DNA of 64,000 bases from Gammaproteobacteria bacterium (GCA_018828125.1 JAHJWB010000019.1:124001-188000), one strand, 5' to 3'. Counted from the stretch's first letter, positions 1 to 10,093 are shown. Numbers and translations: made by a program. The notes: generated by a model not told the origin, from the letters alone.

Positions 1-732
1 GGCCTGTTCAGCGGCGATGCGGGCACGGTCAGGGCCTGCAGCCGTGGCGGTGCCCATCATGGCCTTGCCGGGCTCGCCCATCACGGTGCGCACGTCTTCA
101 AAGTCGACGTTGACGTGGCCATATTCGTTGATGATTTCGGCAATGCCGCCCACTGCGTTCTTGAGCACATCGTTGGCGTGTGCAAAGGCTTCGTCCTGGG
201 TGATGTCATCGCCCAGCACTTCCAGCAGTTTTTCGTTGAGCACCACGATCAGTGAGTCCACGTTGGCTTCCAGCTCGGCCAAGCCGTTGTCGGCGTTGGT
301 CATGCGGCGGCCACCTTCCCAGTCGAAGGGCTTGGTGACCACGCCCACGGTGAGGATGCCCATTTCCTTGGCCACGCGGGCAATCACGGGCGCAGCACCC
401 GTGCCCGTGCCGCCACCCATGCCGGCGGTGATGAACAGCATGTGCGCGCCGTCGATGGCCAGGCGGATATCGTCCACTGCGGCTTCGGCGGCCTCGCGGC
501 CCTTGTCAGGCTTGCTGCCGGCGCCCAGGCCGCTGCCACCCAGCTGGATGTGGCGGTGGGCGGAGCTGCGGGTCAATGCCTGCGCGTCGGTGTTGGCGCA
601 GACAAACTCCACACCCTGCACGCTGCGGGCAATCATGTGCTCGACGGCATTGCTGCCACCGCCGCCCACACCGATCACCTTGATCTGGGTGCCCTGGTTG
701 AATTCTTCGGCTTCGATCATTTCGATGGTCAT
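1..732 (-). CDS. ftsZ: Cell division GTPase FtsZ (N-terminal part)
   Basis: FtsZ is the tubulin-like GTPase that polymerises into the Z ring at midcell. The visible 244 codons start with MTIEMIEAEEFNQGTQIKVIGVGG and run through the GTP-binding domain. The tubulin signature GGGTGTGAAPVIA is clear near residues 105-117, preceded by the VCANTDAQ segment. The C-terminal half lies beyond the left edge, so the gene is partial. The ATG at 732 has AGGAG about 8 nt upstream. It is the last dcw gene, 154 nt after ftsA, the usual order in proteobacteria. Confidence 0.97.
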   Translation of the reverse strand, partial: MTIEMIEAEEFNQGTQIKVIGVGGGGSNAVEHMIARSVQGVEFVCANTDAQALTRSSAHRHIQLGGSGLGAGSKPDKGREAAEAAVDDIRLAIDGAHMLFITAGMGGGTGTGAAPVIARVAKEMGILTVGVVTKPFDWEGGRRMTNADNGLAELEANVDSLIVVLNEKLLEVLGDDITQDEAFAHANDVLKNAVGGIAEIINEYGHVNVDFEDVRTVMGEPGKAMMGTATAAGPDRARIAAEQA

Positions 733-886
733 GTTGGAGCTCCTGGTTCTAAATTCGTATGCAATTGCCAAATGGGAAAAATCGGGAATTCAATCGTTCG
801 ACAGCGCGGCGGTCCTGTGCATCGCCATCGCTCACGCGGTCTTCGGTGTGGACTTCCGCGCGCCAGCCAAAGGGGATATTTCATGG

Positions 887-2116
887 TCAGAAGTTCCCCA
901 CGATGAAGTCTTTAAAGCGGCCAAAGGCGGTCTTCATGGAGCCGCTTTTCTGTGCGACCTTGAAGCCCCGCAAACGGGCCAACCGTGCCTCTTCCAGCAA
1001 ACCCATGACAGTAGCAGCACGGGGCTGGGCCACCATGTCAGACAACGCGCTGGAATACTTGGGAATGCCCCGGCGCACGGGCTTCAAGAAGATGTCTTCA
1101 CCGAGCTCGATCATTCCAGGCATGACCGAACTTCCGCCCGTGAGTACGATGCCCGACGACAACACTTCTTCGTAGCCCGACTCGCGCACCACCTGCTGGA
1201 CCAGCGAAAAAATCTCTTCCACGCGCGGCTCGATCACACCGGCCAGGGCCTGCTTGCTCAACATGCGCGGCGGGCGGTCGCCCAGGCCCGGCACTTCCAC
1301 CTGGGCATCGGGGTCGGCCAGCAGTTGTTTGGCGTAGCCGCTTTCGACCTTGATGTCTTCGGCGTCCTTGGTGGGCGTGCGCAGCGCCATGGCGATGTCG
1401 CTGGTGATGAGGTCGCCCGCGATGGGGATCACCGCCGTGTGGCGGATTGCGCCACCGGTAAAGATGGCCACGTCGGTCGTGCCCGCGCCGATGTCCACCA
1501 CCACCACGCCCAGTTCGCGTTCGTCGTCGGTCAGCACGGCCTGGCTGCTGGCCAGCGGGTTCAGCATGAGCTGCTCCACTTCCAGGCCACAGCGTCGCAC
1601 GCATTTGATGATGTTTTCGGCCGCGCTCTGCGCGCCGGTCACGATGTGGATCTTGGCCTCCAGCCGGATGCCGCTCATGCCGATGGGCTCTTTCACGTCC
1701 TGCCCATCGATCACGAATTCCTGGGGTTCTACCAACAGCAGGCGCTGGTCACTGCTGATGTTGATGGCCTTGGCGGTCTCGACCACGCGCGCCACATCGG
1801 CGGACGTGACTTCCTTGTCCTTCACGGCCACCATGCCGCTCGAATTGAGCCCGCGGATGTGGCTGCCGGTGATGCCGGTGTACACGCGCTGGATCTTGCA
1901 GTCGGCCATCAGCTCTGCCTCTTTGAGGGCCTGCTGAATGCTCTGCACCGTAGCGTCGATGTTGACCACCACGCCGCGCTTCAAGCCATTGCTCGGGGCC
2001 ACGCCCAGGCCGGCCAGCTTGAGCTCGCCATTGGGCAGCACCTCGGCCACCACAGCCATGACCTTGGCCGTTCCGATGTCCAGCCCCACCACAACGTCTT
2101 TGTATTCTCTTGCCAT
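887..2116 (-). CDS. ftsA: Cell division protein FtsA
   Basis: FtsA is the actin-like ATPase that tethers FtsZ filaments to the inner membrane and recruits late divisome proteins. The 409-residue product begins MAREYKDVVVGLDIGTAKVMAVV, whose DIGTAK is the first phosphate-binding motif. VVVDIGAGTTDVAIF and GIVLTGGSS are the later actin-fold motifs. The C-terminus (FGRFKDFIVGNF) is the expected amphipathic membrane helix. The frame is open upstream to 2260, but that extension is unlike FtsA, so the ATG at 2116 was chosen. It follows ftsQ after 140 nt. Confidence 0.97.
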   Translation of the reverse strand: MAREYKDVVVGLDIGTAKVMAVVAEVLPNGELKLAGLGVAPSNGLKRGVVVNIDATVQSIQQALKEAELMADCKIQRVYTGITGSHIRGLNSSGMVAVKDKEVTSADVARVVETAKAINISSDQRLLLVEPQEFVIDGQDVKEPIGMSGIRLEAKIHIVTGAQSAAENIIKCVRRCGLEVEQLMLNPLASSQAVLTDDERELGVVVVDIGAGTTDVAIFTGGAIRHTAVIPIAGDLITSDIAMALRTPTKDAEDIKVESGYAKQLLADPDAQVEVPGLGDRPPRMLSKQALAGVIEPRVEEIFSLVQQVVRESGYEEVLSSGIVLTGGSSVMPGMIELGEDIFLKPVRRGIPKYSSALSDMVAQPRAATVMGLLEEARLARLRGFKVAQKSGSMKTAFGRFKDFIVGNF

Positions 2117-2256
2117 ATCAGCCTCTGCCCTTTTGTGTTCTGCCCCGCTGCCCGACCTGTCCCTCGGTCCACCTTTCGACCTGTTGGTCGGCCCCTTGCA
2201 GCATCGCTCGCCTGCCTGCTTGCCCCACGCTGTGCTTGTCACTTGTTTGCATCGCA

Positions 2257-3075
2257 TCACCTCCTGCGCACGCCGCCCGTGGCGCCAGCGACAGCTCCGG
2301 CCACATCGGGTATCACGGTCGTCACGCCGCGCATGCGCAGCGCGTAGCCCCCCACGTGGCGCAGGTCGGCAGACTCCAGCGCATCCACACGGCGCCCGTA
2401 CTGCGCCGCCACTTGCGTCAGCGTGCGGGTAAAGCGCTGCGTGCGCAGCACCACCTCCTGGGGGGTGCCTCCGCCCAACTCAATCACGGCATCGCTGTCC
2501 AGCTTGGCGCGCCATCCTCCGCGGCCCGTCAGTTCCAGCTCTTCCACCTCCAGCCCCAGTGGTCGAAACACGGGCTTGAGCAAACCGTGCATCTGCAGCG
2601 CCTCCGCAGAACTTCCGCGGGGGCCGACCAGGCGTGGCAAGCCGTCCTGCTCCACATCGCCCACATTGGCCTCAAACACTTCACCCTGGCTGTTGACCAT
2701 GGTCGAGCCAGACTCGGGCCCCCAGAACGCCACGGCTTCATGCTCTTGCAGCTCGACACGCAGGCTGGCGGGGTACACCCGCTGCACCTGCGCCCTGCGC
2801 ACCCAAGGCACTTGCTCGAATGCATCACGGGCCCGGCGCAAGTCCACGGTAAAAAAGTTGCCCGCCAGATGCGGCGCCACATTGGCCCGCAAGGTCACGG
2901 CGTTGTTGTGCACCAACTCGCCCTGCACCACGATGCGGGCAATGGCAAAACCCGGGTAGCGCAGCAGCCACCACGTGCCGGCTGCCAGCACGCCCAAGGC
3001 GCAGCCCATGAGCAAGACCGACGCGGTCAGGTTCATGAGCTTGACGTCCAGGGGAGCGGGCAGGCTGTGGGTCAT
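2257..3075 (-). CDS. ftsQ: Cell division protein FtsQ
   Basis: FtsQ is the bitopic divisome scaffold that joins FtsB/FtsL and late division proteins. The 272-residue protein starts [19 protein letters not shown]. One membrane segment follows at about residues 18-38, then a POTRA domain (IARIVVQGELVHNNAVTL) and the periplasmic FtsQ domain with the WVRRAQVQRVYP motif. The ATG shares one base with the ddl stop (TGATG), which indicates translational coupling. The open frame extends to 3282, but that part is a shadow of ddl. Confidence 0.95.
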   Translation of the reverse strand: MTHSLPAPLDVKLMNLTASVLLMGCALGVLAAGTWWLLRYPGFAIARIVVQGELVHNNAVTLRANVAPHLAGNFFTVDLRRARDAFEQVPWVRRAQVQRVYPASLRVELQEHEAVAFWGPESGSTMVNSQGEVFEANVGDVEQDGLPRLVGPRGSSAEALQMHGLLKPVFRPLGLEVEELELTGRGGWRAKLDSDAVIELGGGTPQEVVLRTQRFTRTLTQVAAQYGRRVDALESADLRHVGGYALRMRGVTTVIPDVAGAVAGATGGVRRR

Positions 3076-4052
3076 CAGGCCCCCAGGGTTCCGGGCGACG
3101 TATCCAGTGCGGCGCTGGCCAGCAGCCCCAGGCACAGGTCTTCGTAGCTGATGCCGGCAGCGCGGGCCGACATGGGCACGAGTGAATGGCCCGTCATGCC
3201 GGGCGATGTATTGATCTCCAGCAAAAACGGCTGGCGGTCGCTGGCGCGGATCATGATGTCCGCGCGGCCCCAGCCGCGGCACCCCAGCGCACGAAACGCC
3301 GCCACCACCAGGCGCTGGATCTCGCGCTCTTCGGCATCGGGAAGACCGCTCGGGCAGTGGTACTGCGTCACATCGGTGAAGTACTTGTTCTGGTAGTCGT
3401 AGTTACCTTCAGGCGCCACGATGCGGATCACCGGCAGCGCGTGGGCACCAGCGCCCTCGCCCAGCACCGGGCAGGTGGTTTCGTCGCCTTCAATGAACTG
3501 CTCGCACAGCACTTCAGGGTCGTAGCGCGAGGCCAGGGCGTAGGCTTCGGCGCACTGCTCGGGCGAAGTCACTTTGGTCAGGCCGATGGTGGAACCCTCG
3601 CGCGACGGCTTGACGATCATCGGTGCGCCCAGGGCTTGCAGGGCTTGCACGGTTTCATCGACACTCGACACCAGCCGCCAGTCGGGCGTGGGCAGCCCCT
3701 CAAAGCGCCAGATGCGCTTGGTCATGATCTTGTCCATGGCAATGCTGGACGGCATCACTCCCGGGCCGGTGTACGGAATGCCCAGCAGCTCCAGCGCGCC
3801 CTGCACCGTGCCGTCTTCGCCGTGGCGACCATGCAACGCAATGAAGCAGCGTGCATAACCATCCCGCTTGAGGTCGCCCAGGTCGCTTTGCGCGGGGTCA
3901 AACGCATGCGCATCCACGCCGCGCGAGCGCAGGGCCTGCAGCACACCGCTGCCCGACATCAGCGACACCTCGCGCTCGGCAGATGCCCCGCCCATGAGCA
4001 CGGCCACCTTGCCGAGCTTCTTCACATCAATATTTGGATCAAAATGGGTCAT
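3075..4052 (-). CDS. ddl: D-alanine--D-alanine ligase
   Basis: This ATP-grasp ligase joins two D-alanines to make the terminal dipeptide of the peptidoglycan stem. The 325-residue protein has the N-terminal [16 protein letters not shown] motif, the ATP-grasp segment [18 protein letters not shown], and the metal-binding end [17 protein letters not shown]. It sits between murC and ftsQ, the usual place for the DdlB form. Its start overlaps the murC stop by 4 nt (ATGA). Confidence 0.96.
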   Translation of the reverse strand: MTHFDPNIDVKKLGKVAVLMGGASAEREVSLMSGSGVLQALRSRGVDAHAFDPAQSDLGDLKRDGYARCFIALHGRHGEDGTVQGALELLGIPYTGPGVMPSSIAMDKIMTKRIWRFEGLPTPDWRLVSSVDETVQALQALGAPMIVKPSREGSTIGLTKVTSPEQCAEAYALASRYDPEVLCEQFIEGDETTCPVLGEGAGAHALPVIRIVAPEGNYDYQNKYFTDVTQYHCPSGLPDAEEREIQRLVVAAFRALGCRGWGRADIMIRASDRQPFLLEINTSPGMTGHSLVPMSARAAGISYEDLCLGLLASAALDTSPGTLGA

Positions 4053-5491
4053 AGCGCGCTCCCCTCAAGCGCTGTTAGCTCACTATCTTGTAGCAGTTCA
4101 ACGACCTTGCCAGGTACAGCGCCAATCGATCCGGCCCCCATGCACATGACCACATCGCCATCCCGCGCGTTGTCTGCAATGGCTTGCGGCAAGTCGGCCA
4201 CGTTGTCGACAAACACCGGCTCCACACGGCCCGCCACGCGCAGGGCACGTGCGAGTGAGCGGCCATCGGCCGCCACCACGGGGGCTTCACCGGCTGCGTA
4301 CACCTCGGTCAGCAGCACCGCGTCGGCATTGCCGATGACTTTCACGAAGTCTTCAAAACAATCGCGTGTGCGGCTGTAGCGGTGCGGCTGAAAGGCCAAC
4401 ACCAGGCGGCGGCCTGGGAACGCCCCGCGCGCCGCGGCCAGCGTGGCGGCCATTTCCACCGGGTGGTGGCCGTAGTCGTCGATCACGGTGAACTGGCCAC
4501 CGCCGTTCCCGGCCTTGACGGGCAGTTCGCCATAGCGCTGAAAGCGGCGGCCCACGCCCTTGAAGCTGGCCAGCGCGCGCTGCACGGCGTCATCGGGGAT
4601 GTTCAGTTCGACCGCCACGGCAATCGCCGACAGCGCGTTGAGCACGTTGTGCTCGCCCGCCAGGTTGAGCACGATCTCCATGTCGGGCAGCGTGACGCCG
4701 TTGCGCCGCTGCACGGTAAAGCGCATTTGCCCAGCCTCGGCCTTCACGTCGATGGCGCGTACCTGGGCGTCTTCAGAAAAACCGTAGCTGGTGATCGGGC
4801 AGGTCACGCTTTGCAGGATGTCGCGCACCGCAGGGCTGTCCACGCACAACACCGCGGTGCCGTAAAACGGCATGCGGTGCAGAAAGTCGACAAACGCACC
4901 TTTGAGCCGCCCAAAGTCGTGCCCATAGGTTTCCATGTGGTCGGCGTCGATGTTGGTCACCACCGCCATCACCGGTAGGAGGTTCAAGAACGATGCATCG
5001 GATTCGTCGGCCTCGACCACGATGTAGTCGCCGCTGCCCAGCTTGGCGTTGGCGCCTGCGCTGTTCAGGCGCCCGCCGATGACAAAGGTGGGGTCCAGCC
5101 CCGCCTCGGCCAGCACGCAGGTCACGAGGCTGGTGGTCGTCGTCTTGCCGTGGGTGCCCGCAATGGCAATGCCTTGTTTCAGGCGCATCAGCTCGGCCAG
5201 CATCAGCGCGCGGGGCACGACCGGGATCTTCTTCGCGCGCGCGGCCAGCACCTCGGGGTTGTCCGGCGTCACGGCTGTGGACGTGACCACCGCATCGGCA
5301 CCGTCGATGTGCGCCGCCGCGTGGCCCAGGCAGGTCTTGATACCCAAACCCTGCAGGCGGCGCAGCGTGGCGCTGTCGGCCAGGTCTGAGCCCGAGATGC
5401 GATAGCCCAGGTTGAAAAGCACTTCGGCGATGCCGCTCATGCCAGCGCCGCCCAAGCCGACGAAATGGATGTGGCGAATAGCGTGTTTCAT
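4049..5491 (-). CDS. murC: UDP-N-acetylmuramate--L-alanine ligase
   Basis: MurC adds L-alanine to UDP-MurNAc, the first peptide step of peptidoglycan precursor synthesis. The 480-residue product begins [24 protein letters not shown]. The ATP loop [11 protein letters not shown] and the ligase motif YGHHPVE are both present. The ATG overlaps the murG stop by 4 nt. The frame is open to 6094, but upstream sequence is the shadow of murG. The last 15 or so codons ([15 protein letters not shown]) fall in a probable copy of the dispersed palindromic repeat described in the findings, so the C-terminal tail may be repeat-derived. Confidence 0.97.
   Translation of the reverse strand: MKHAIRHIHFVGLGGAGMSGIAEVLFNLGYRISGSDLADSATLRRLQGLGIKTCLGHAAAHIDGADAVVTSTAVTPDNPEVLAARAKKIPVVPRALMLAELMRLKQGIAIAGTHGKTTTTSLVTCVLAEAGLDPTFVIGGRLNSAGANAKLGSGDYIVVEADESDASFLNLLPVMAVVTNIDADHMETYGHDFGRLKGAFVDFLHRMPFYGTAVLCVDSPAVRDILQSVTCPITSYGFSEDAQVRAIDVKAEAGQMRFTVQRRNGVTLPDMEIVLNLAGEHNVLNALSAIAVAVELNIPDDAVQRALASFKGVGRRFQRYGELPVKAGNGGGQFTVIDDYGHHPVEMAATLAAARGAFPGRRLVLAFQPHRYSRTRDCFEDFVKVIGNADAVLLTEVYAAGEAPVVAADGRSLARALRVAGRVEPVFVDNVADLPQAIADNARDGDVVMCMGAGSIGAVPGKVVELLQDSELTALEGSAL
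4050..4107. repeat. Probable dispersed palindromic repeat copy in the murC 3' end
   Basis: Read on the minus strand, this stretch has the arrangement CTACAA.ATA.TGAGCTA..AGCGCTTG, close to the copy at 35947. It encodes the last residues of MurC and ends at the murC stop/ddl start overlap. The match is partial, with one GCGCTT arm clear and the other degenerate. Confidence 0.45.
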
Positions 5492-6558
5492 GATCCAGCC
5501 AACTCCTCGCAGGCAGTCACCACTTCGCGGGTGGCGTTGATTTTTTGCATGTTCTTGGCCTTGAGCGCTACACCCACAAGGGCTGAGCGCTCCATATTCA
5601 ATAGCATCTGAGACAGCCCCTCCGGCGTCAGGTCGCGTTGCTGCACCAGCCAGCCGCCGCCTGCGTTCACCAGGAACTGCGCGTTGGTGGTCTGGTGGTC
5701 GTCGACCGCGGAGGGGAACGGCACGAAGATGGCAGCCGCGCCCACGGCAGCGATTTCGGTCACGGTGCTTGCGCCTGCTCGGCAAACAATGACGTCGGCC
5801 GCAGCAAAGGCGCTGGCGGTGTCGTCGATAAAGGGCGTGCACTCTGCCTGCACACCAGCAGCGGCGTAGTTGGCCCGCAAGGCGTCGATCTGGGTGGCGC
5901 CGCTTTGGTGCAGGACCACGGGGCGTTGGTCCCCAGGCATCATCGCCACAGCCTGCGGCACGATCTCGTTGAGTGCACGCGCCCCCAGGCTGCCGCCCAC
6001 CACCAGCAGGCGCAGCGGGCCCGTACGGCCCGCAAAGCGCTCGGCCGGGCCGGGTTGCTGCGTGAAGGCGGTGCGCAGCGGGTTGCCCACCCACTGGCCC
6101 TTTGGGAAGACGTTGGGGAAGGCGGTGAACACCCGATCGGCAACACCCGCCAGCACCTTGTTGGCCATGCCTGCCACCGAGTTCTGCTCGTGCAGCACCA
6201 GCGGCTTGCCTGCCAGCACACCCATCATGCCGCCCGGAAAGGTGATGTAGCCGCCCAGGCCCACCACCACATCGGGCTTGACGCGACGCACTACCTGCAG
6301 GGCTTGCCAGAAGGCACGCAGCAGACGCAGCGGCAGCAGGGCCAGCGTGACAAGGCCTTTGCCACGCACGCCCGAGAAGTCGATCAGTTCGAGCGTGAAG
6401 CCGTGCGTGGGCACGATGCGCGACTCCATGCTGCCGGGGGCGCCCAGCCAGTGCACGCGCCAGCCGTGCACCCGCAACTCCTCAGCCACAGCCAGGCCGG
6501 GGAAGATGTGGCCACCGGTGCCGCCAGCCATGATGAGGGCCGTCTTTTGCGCGCTCAT
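5488..6558 (-). CDS. murG: UDP-GlcNAc transferase MurG (lipid II synthase)
   Basis: MurG transfers GlcNAc to lipid I on the cytoplasmic membrane face to make lipid II. The 356-residue protein starts [25 protein letters not shown], the first GT-B glycine loop. [15 protein letters not shown] is the second loop, and [17 protein letters not shown] is the donor-site motif. The ATG at 6558 has GGAGG six bases upstream and overlaps the stop of the preceding 28-residue mini-ORF by 4 nt. A stretch near residues 317-334 ([18 protein letters not shown]) coincides with a degenerate copy of the dispersed repeat. Confidence 0.97.
   Translation of the reverse strand: MSAQKTALIMAGGTGGHIFPGLAVAEELRVHGWRVHWLGAPGSMESRIVPTHGFTLELIDFSGVRGKGLVTLALLPLRLLRAFWQALQVVRRVKPDVVVGLGGYITFPGGMMGVLAGKPLVLHEQNSVAGMANKVLAGVADRVFTAFPNVFPKGQWVGNPLRTAFTQQPGPAERFAGRTGPLRLLVVGGSLGARALNEIVPQAVAMMPGDQRPVVLHQSGATQIDALRANYAAAGVQAECTPFIDDTASAFAAADVIVCRAGASTVTEIAAVGAAAIFVPFPSAVDDHQTTNAQFLVNAGGGWLVQQRDLTPEGLSQMLLNMERSALVGVALKAKNMQKINATREVVTACEELAGS
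5556..5609. repeat. Degenerate dispersed repeat copy inside murG
   Basis: On the minus strand this reads CTATTGAATATGGAGCGCT, then CAGCCCTTGTGGGTGTAGCGCT, then CAAGGCCAA. The block order and spacing match the intergenic copy at 37573 (GCTATT, AGCGCTT-like arm, GAGCT, AGGCCAA). It encodes part of the MurG C-terminal region in frame. Similarity is visible but diverged. Confidence 0.45.
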
Positions 6559-6641
6559 ACGCGGCCTCCGCACATCAGGCACTGCGTGCCTGGCATTGCT
6601 TGCGCAATGCACAGCTTGTTTTGGTGAAACAAACTTCTCAT
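6555..6641 (-). CDS. 28-residue mini-ORF 3 (coupled upstream of murG)
   Basis: The predicted peptide begins [18 protein letters not shown] and ends [10 protein letters not shown]. The ATG at 6641 has GGAGG six bases upstream and overlaps the previous mini-ORF stop by 4 nt. Its own stop overlaps the murG ATG by 4 nt. The unit arose by tandem duplication of the junction. Whether the peptide accumulates or only relays ribosomes to murG is unknown. Confidence 0.45.
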   Translation of the reverse strand: MRSLFHQNKLCIAQAMPGTQCLMCGGRV

Positions 6642-6724
6642 ACGCGGCCTCCGCGCATCAGGCACTGCGTGCCTGGCATTGCTTGCGCGATGCACAGCTT
6701 GTTTTGGTGAAACAAACTTCTCAT
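6638..6724 (-). CDS. 28-residue mini-ORF 2
   Basis: This is the middle copy of the repeated mini-gene ([18 protein letters not shown]...CLMRGGRV). The start and stop overlap its neighbours by 4 nt each, and GGAGG lies six bases before the ATG at 6724. It differs from its neighbours by single residues. Confidence 0.45.
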   Translation of the reverse strand: MRSLFHQNKLCIAQAMPGTQCLMRGGRV

Positions 6725-6807
6725 ACGCGGCCTCCGCGTATCAGGCACTGCGTGCCTGGCATTTCTTGCGCAATGCACAGCTTGTTTTGGTGAAACAAAC
6801 TTCTCAT
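6721..6807 (-). CDS. 28-residue mini-ORF 1 (directly after ftsW)
   Basis: The first mini-gene starts on the ftsW stop (ATGA overlap) and encodes [18 protein letters not shown]...CLIRGGRV. Its C-terminal RGGRV equals the FtsW C-terminus because the duplication captured the end of ftsW together with the murG ribosome-binding site. Confidence 0.45.
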   Translation of the reverse strand: MRSLFHQNKLCIAQEMPGTQCLIRGGRV

Positions 6808-8081
6808 ACGCGGCCTCCGCGCATGAGCAGTTTGTTTTCATAGTCAACACGCAAAACCACTGCCAATGCCACCAAATTCATCAAGATCGCCGACCCCCCA
6901 AAGCTCATCAACGGCAGCGTGAGCCCCTTGGTCGGCAGCGCGCCCAGGTTCACGCCCATGTTGATGAAGGCCTGAAAGCCGATCCAAATCGCCACGCCTT
7001 GCGCCACAAGGCCCGAGAACACGCGATCAAGTGCGATGGCCTGGCGGCCGATGTGCATGATGCGGCGCGTCATCCACAGAAACAGCACGATGAGCGTGAG
7101 CACGCCCACCAGACCAAATTCTTCGCCGATCACGGCGAGCAGAAAATCGGTGTGCGCCTCGGGCAACCAGTGCAGCTTTTCGACGCTGCCACCCAGTCCC
7201 ACACCAAAAATCTCGCCGCGCCCGATGGCGATGAGCGAGTGCGAAAGCTGGTAGCCCTTGCCCAGCGCGTGCTCTTCGCTGAACGGATCGAGGTAGGCAA
7301 ACACGCGTTCGCGGCGCCAGGGCGAGCTGGCAATCATCAGCGCGAAGGCTGACACCAGAATGCCTGCAATCAGGAAGAACATGCGGGCGTTGACGCCGCC
7401 CAAGAACAAGATGCCCATGGCGATCACGGCCACCACCATGAAGGCGCCCATGTCGGGCTCCGCCAGCAGCAGCACGCCCACAATGGCCACGGCAGCGCCC
7501 ATTGGCAGCACGGCGCGAAAGAACCGTTCTTTCACTTCCATCTTGCGCACCATGTAGTCGGCGGCGTAGATCAGCACCGCAAACTTGGCCACCTCTGACG
7601 GCTGAAAGCCGATGGGCCCGATGGACAACCAGCGCCGCGCACCGTTGACGACCTTGCCCACGCCGGGAATCAACACCGCAATCAGCAGCAACAAGGCCGC
7701 CACAAACAACCACGGCGCCGCGCGCTCCCACAACGCCATGGGTATCTGGAACGCAAGCAGCGCCGCCACAAAACCGATCACCAGATACATGGCGTGGCGG
7801 GCCAGGAAATGCGTGGACGCATAGTTGGCAAACCGTGGGTTGTCCGGCATGGCAATCGATGCCGAATACACCATGATCAGCCCCCAGGCGAGCAGCGCCA
7901 CCACCACCCACAACAGGGCCTGGTCAAACCCGAGCACGCTGGCCGGGGTGGCCGACGAGCGGCGGTATTCAATGCCCCCCACGCGCACGGGCAACACGTC
8001 CACAGCCTTGCCGGGCAGCCCGCCAAACCAGCCGGTCAGGCGCTGCAAGAGGGTGGTCGCTGTGGCATTGCTATTGCTCAT
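6804..8081 (-). CDS. ftsW: Septal peptidoglycan polymerase FtsW
   Basis: FtsW is the SEDS-family glycosyltransferase that polymerises septal glycan with FtsI. The 425-residue multipass protein starts [19 protein letters not shown]. It has about ten hydrophobic segments, including [12 protein letters not shown], the SEDS signature [22 protein letters not shown] and [14 protein letters not shown]. It starts on the murD stop (ATGA). The last five residues RGGRV lie in the partial fourth copy of the 83-bp repeat. Confidence 0.97.
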   Translation of the reverse strand: MSNSNATATTLLQRLTGWFGGLPGKAVDVLPVRVGGIEYRRSSATPASVLGFDQALLWVVVALLAWGLIMVYSASIAMPDNPRFANYASTHFLARHAMYLVIGFVAALLAFQIPMALWERAAPWLFVAALLLLIAVLIPGVGKVVNGARRWLSIGPIGFQPSEVAKFAVLIYAADYMVRKMEVKERFFRAVLPMGAAVAIVGVLLLAEPDMGAFMVVAVIAMGILFLGGVNARMFFLIAGILVSAFALMIASSPWRRERVFAYLDPFSEEHALGKGYQLSHSLIAIGRGEIFGVGLGGSVEKLHWLPEAHTDFLLAVIGEEFGLVGVLTLIVLFLWMTRRIMHIGRQAIALDRVFSGLVAQGVAIWIGFQAFINMGVNLGALPTKGLTLPLMSFGGSAILMNLVALAVVLRVDYENKLLMRGGRV

Positions 8082-10093
8082 GACAACCCCTGTACCGACT
8101 GACCAGCGTCTTCCGCCAGCGTGCGCACGGCCTCGCAGAACACCTGCGCGCGGTGCTCGTAGTCTTTGAACATGTCAAAACTGGCACAGGCGGGAGACAT
8201 CAACACGGCGTCGCCGGAGCGCGCGTGCTCGGTGGCCATCTGCACGGCCAGTGGCAATGTCTCGGCGTCCAGCAACGTGACACCGGTGTCTTGCAGCGCG
8301 GCTTGGATCAGCGGCGCGTCGCGCCCCATCAACAACACCGCGCGCGCGTAACGGGACACGGGCGCGGCCAGCGGCGTGAAGTCTTGCCCCTTGCCCTCGC
8401 CGCCCAGGATGACGACCACGCGGCGCTCGGCGCCCAGCCCCGTGAGAGCGGCCACCGTGGCGCCCACGTTGGTGCCCTTGCTGTCATCAAAATATTCGAC
8501 GCCGTTGACGATGGCCACGGGCTCCACGCGGTGCGGCTCACCCCGGTATTCGCGCAGGCCGTACAGCATGGGGGCCAGTGGGCAGCCCGCTGCGGACGCC
8601 AGCGCCAGCGCAGCCAGCGCGTTCACGGCGTTGTGGCGGCCGCGGATGCGCAGCGCGTCTGCCGGGATGAGGCGCTGGATGTGCAGTTCTTCCTCCGCCT
8701 CGTTGCGACCGCGCTTGCGGGTTTCGTCGGCCTCCATGGCGCGCACAAGCCAGGGCATGCCACTGACCACTTCGATGCCGAAGTCACCTGGCCGCCGGGG
8801 CATGTCGCTGCCAAACGTGAGGTGCGTGCGCACCTGAGGCTTTTGCAGCTTCACCTTGACGGGTGGCGGAAGCATCTCCATCACGGCCGGGTCTTCGCGA
8901 TTCAAAATCATCAGCCCGGTCTGCCCAAAGACGCGCGCCTTGGCAGCGGCATAGGCGTTCATGTCGCCATGCCAGTCCAGATGGTCCTGGGTGATGTTCA
9001 GCACCGTGGCCGCCGTGGGCTCAAAGCCCGCGACATCGTCCAGCTGGAAGCTGGAAAGCTCCAGCACCCACACATCGGGCAGCGTGCCCGCGTCGATGTG
9101 GGTGGTCAGTGTGTCAAGCAGGGTGGGCCCAATGTTGCCGGCCACCGCGACGCGGCGACCGGAGCGTTCCACCAGTTGGCCAGTGAGCGAGGTGACCGTG
9201 GTCTTGCCATTGGTGCCCGTGATGGCCAACACTGCTGGCGCATAGCCCTGCGATGCGTGCAGCATGTCCAGCGCCATGGAATACAAGCTTAATTCGCCTC
9301 CAGCGCTTATCCCATAAGCGCTAGCAGCTACCAAAACAGGAGCTATCGCATCAGGACTCAGACCCGGCGAGCGGTACACCGCGTGCAGGTTCTGGTCGTC
9401 CACCAGGCGCGCATCCAGCGCACCTGCCACAAATCGCACCTGCGGCAATTCGTGTTGCAGTGCGGCCAGTTGCGGCGGCGCGGCGCGGGTATCGGCCACG
9501 GTGACCTGTGCACCCCACCGCGCACACCAGCGCGCCATGGCAAGGCCGGATGCGCCCAGGCCCAGGATGAGAACATTCTTGTCCTGCAAGGGCGGCACGA
9601 TTTCGGCGGGCGCGCTTTCAGGTTCTGCAGGGGTCTGCGCAGTATCGGCAGCGTTTTCGTCAACCTGCTCCACCTCGGCGGGGGCCACTTCCGGCGCAGC
9701 CACTTCGGCAAAAATCTGCGCGACAAAATCGGCGGCGGCCTTGGCGGCCGAAACGGCCGGGGCTTGCTCGGGGTCCCAGGCAGGGACGGACCTGCCCGGT
9801 GTTGGTGTTGGTGTTGGTGTTGGTGTTGGTGTTGGTGTTGGTGTTGGTGTTGGTGTTGGGGCAGCAGGCTCGGCCATTGGCTCGACTGGCGCGCTGTCCA
9901 AGCCTTTCTCCGCATCCGGATCGGCAACACTGCTGCCCTGCGCCTGCACCACAGCTGGCGGCGTCTCTGCAGCACGATCCTCTGGCTGGCTGTGCGCCTG
10001 CACGCCGTGCAACTCCGACGCACCCACGCTCGCGCCTGCCTCATGGGGCTCGGCGGGAGGTGTGCTGGGGATGGGGGGATCGCTGGGATTCAT
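8078..10093 (-). CDS. murD: UDP-MurNAc-L-alanine--D-glutamate ligase with long N-terminal extension
   Basis: MurD adds D-glutamate to UDP-MurNAc-L-Ala. The catalytic part starts near residue 174 ([19 protein letters not shown]), with the ATP loop [14 protein letters not shown] and the [13 protein letters not shown] motif. In front of it lies about 170 residues of Pro/Ala/Glu-rich sequence, including a Thr-Pro repeat near residues 79-100. MurD is usually 440-500 residues; this one is 671. The ATG at 10093 overlaps the mraY stop by 4 nt, which supports the long form. The segment [22 protein letters not shown] is encoded by an in-frame copy of the dispersed palindromic repeat. Confidence 0.95.
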   Translation of the reverse strand: MNPSDPPIPSTPPAEPHEAGASVGASELHGVQAHSQPEDRAAETPPAVVQAQGSSVADPDAEKGLDSAPVEPMAEPAAPTPTPTPTPTPTPTPTPTPTPGRSVPAWDPEQAPAVSAAKAAADFVAQIFAEVAAPEVAPAEVEQVDENAADTAQTPAEPESAPAEIVPPLQDKNVLILGLGASGLAMARWCARWGAQVTVADTRAAPPQLAALQHELPQVRFVAGALDARLVDDQNLHAVYRSPGLSPDAIAPVLVAASAYGISAGGELSLYSMALDMLHASQGYAPAVLAITGTNGKTTVTSLTGQLVERSGRRVAVAGNIGPTLLDTLTTHIDAGTLPDVWVLELSSFQLDDVAGFEPTAATVLNITQDHLDWHGDMNAYAAAKARVFGQTGLMILNREDPAVMEMLPPPVKVKLQKPQVRTHLTFGSDMPRRPGDFGIEVVSGMPWLVRAMEADETRKRGRNEAEEELHIQRLIPADALRIRGRHNAVNALAALALASAAGCPLAPMLYGLREYRGEPHRVEPVAIVNGVEYFDDSKGTNVGATVAALTGLGAERRVVVILGGEGKGQDFTPLAAPVSRYARAVLLMGRDAPLIQAALQDTGVTLLDAETLPLAVQMATEHARSGDAVLMSPACASFDMFKDYEHRAQVFCEAVRTLAEDAGQSVQGLS
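9295..9349. repeat. Dispersed palindromic repeat copy inside murD
   Basis: The inverted core AGCGCTTATCCCATAAGCGCT is flanked by AGCAGCTACCAAAACAGGAGCTATCG. This is nearly the same layout as the copies at 30001 (inside dapF) and 19508 (intergenic). It is in frame and adds about 18 residues to MurD. Confidence 0.8.
9798..9859. repeat. Hexanucleotide microsatellite (GGTGTT)10 in murD
   Basis: Ten perfect units of GGTGTT (plus strand) encode an alternating Thr-Pro tract on the minus strand. Because the unit is 6 bp, copy-number changes stay in frame and would only change the linker length. Confidence 0.95.

Larger units (their letters stand above)
6555..6822. repeat. 83-bp tandem repeat at the ftsW-murG junction (three copies plus a partial fourth)
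   Basis: Units begin at 6555, 6638, 6721 and 6804, each starting TCATACGCGGCCTCCGC. The spacing is exactly 83 bp and there are only a few substitutions between copies. The fourth unit stops within ftsW. Each unit carries two short inverted repeats, AGGCAC-TGC-GTGCCT and CATTGC-TTGC-GCAATG. On the minus strand each unit holds GGAGG-N6-ATGAGAAG, a ribosome-binding site plus start codon. Confidence 0.95.

Noticed and set aside
17-2347. 776-codon plus-strand open frame opposite ftsZ and ftsA
   Set aside because: It is an antisense shadow of GC-rich coding sequence; the minus-strand products are unmistakable FtsZ and FtsA.
6555-6822. CRISPR array
   Set aside because: The 83-bp units are repeats without unique spacers and contain coding overlaps with ftsW and murG.
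9798-9859. CRISPR-like or intergenic repeat array
   Set aside because: It is a 6-bp microsatellite without spacers, in frame inside murD.
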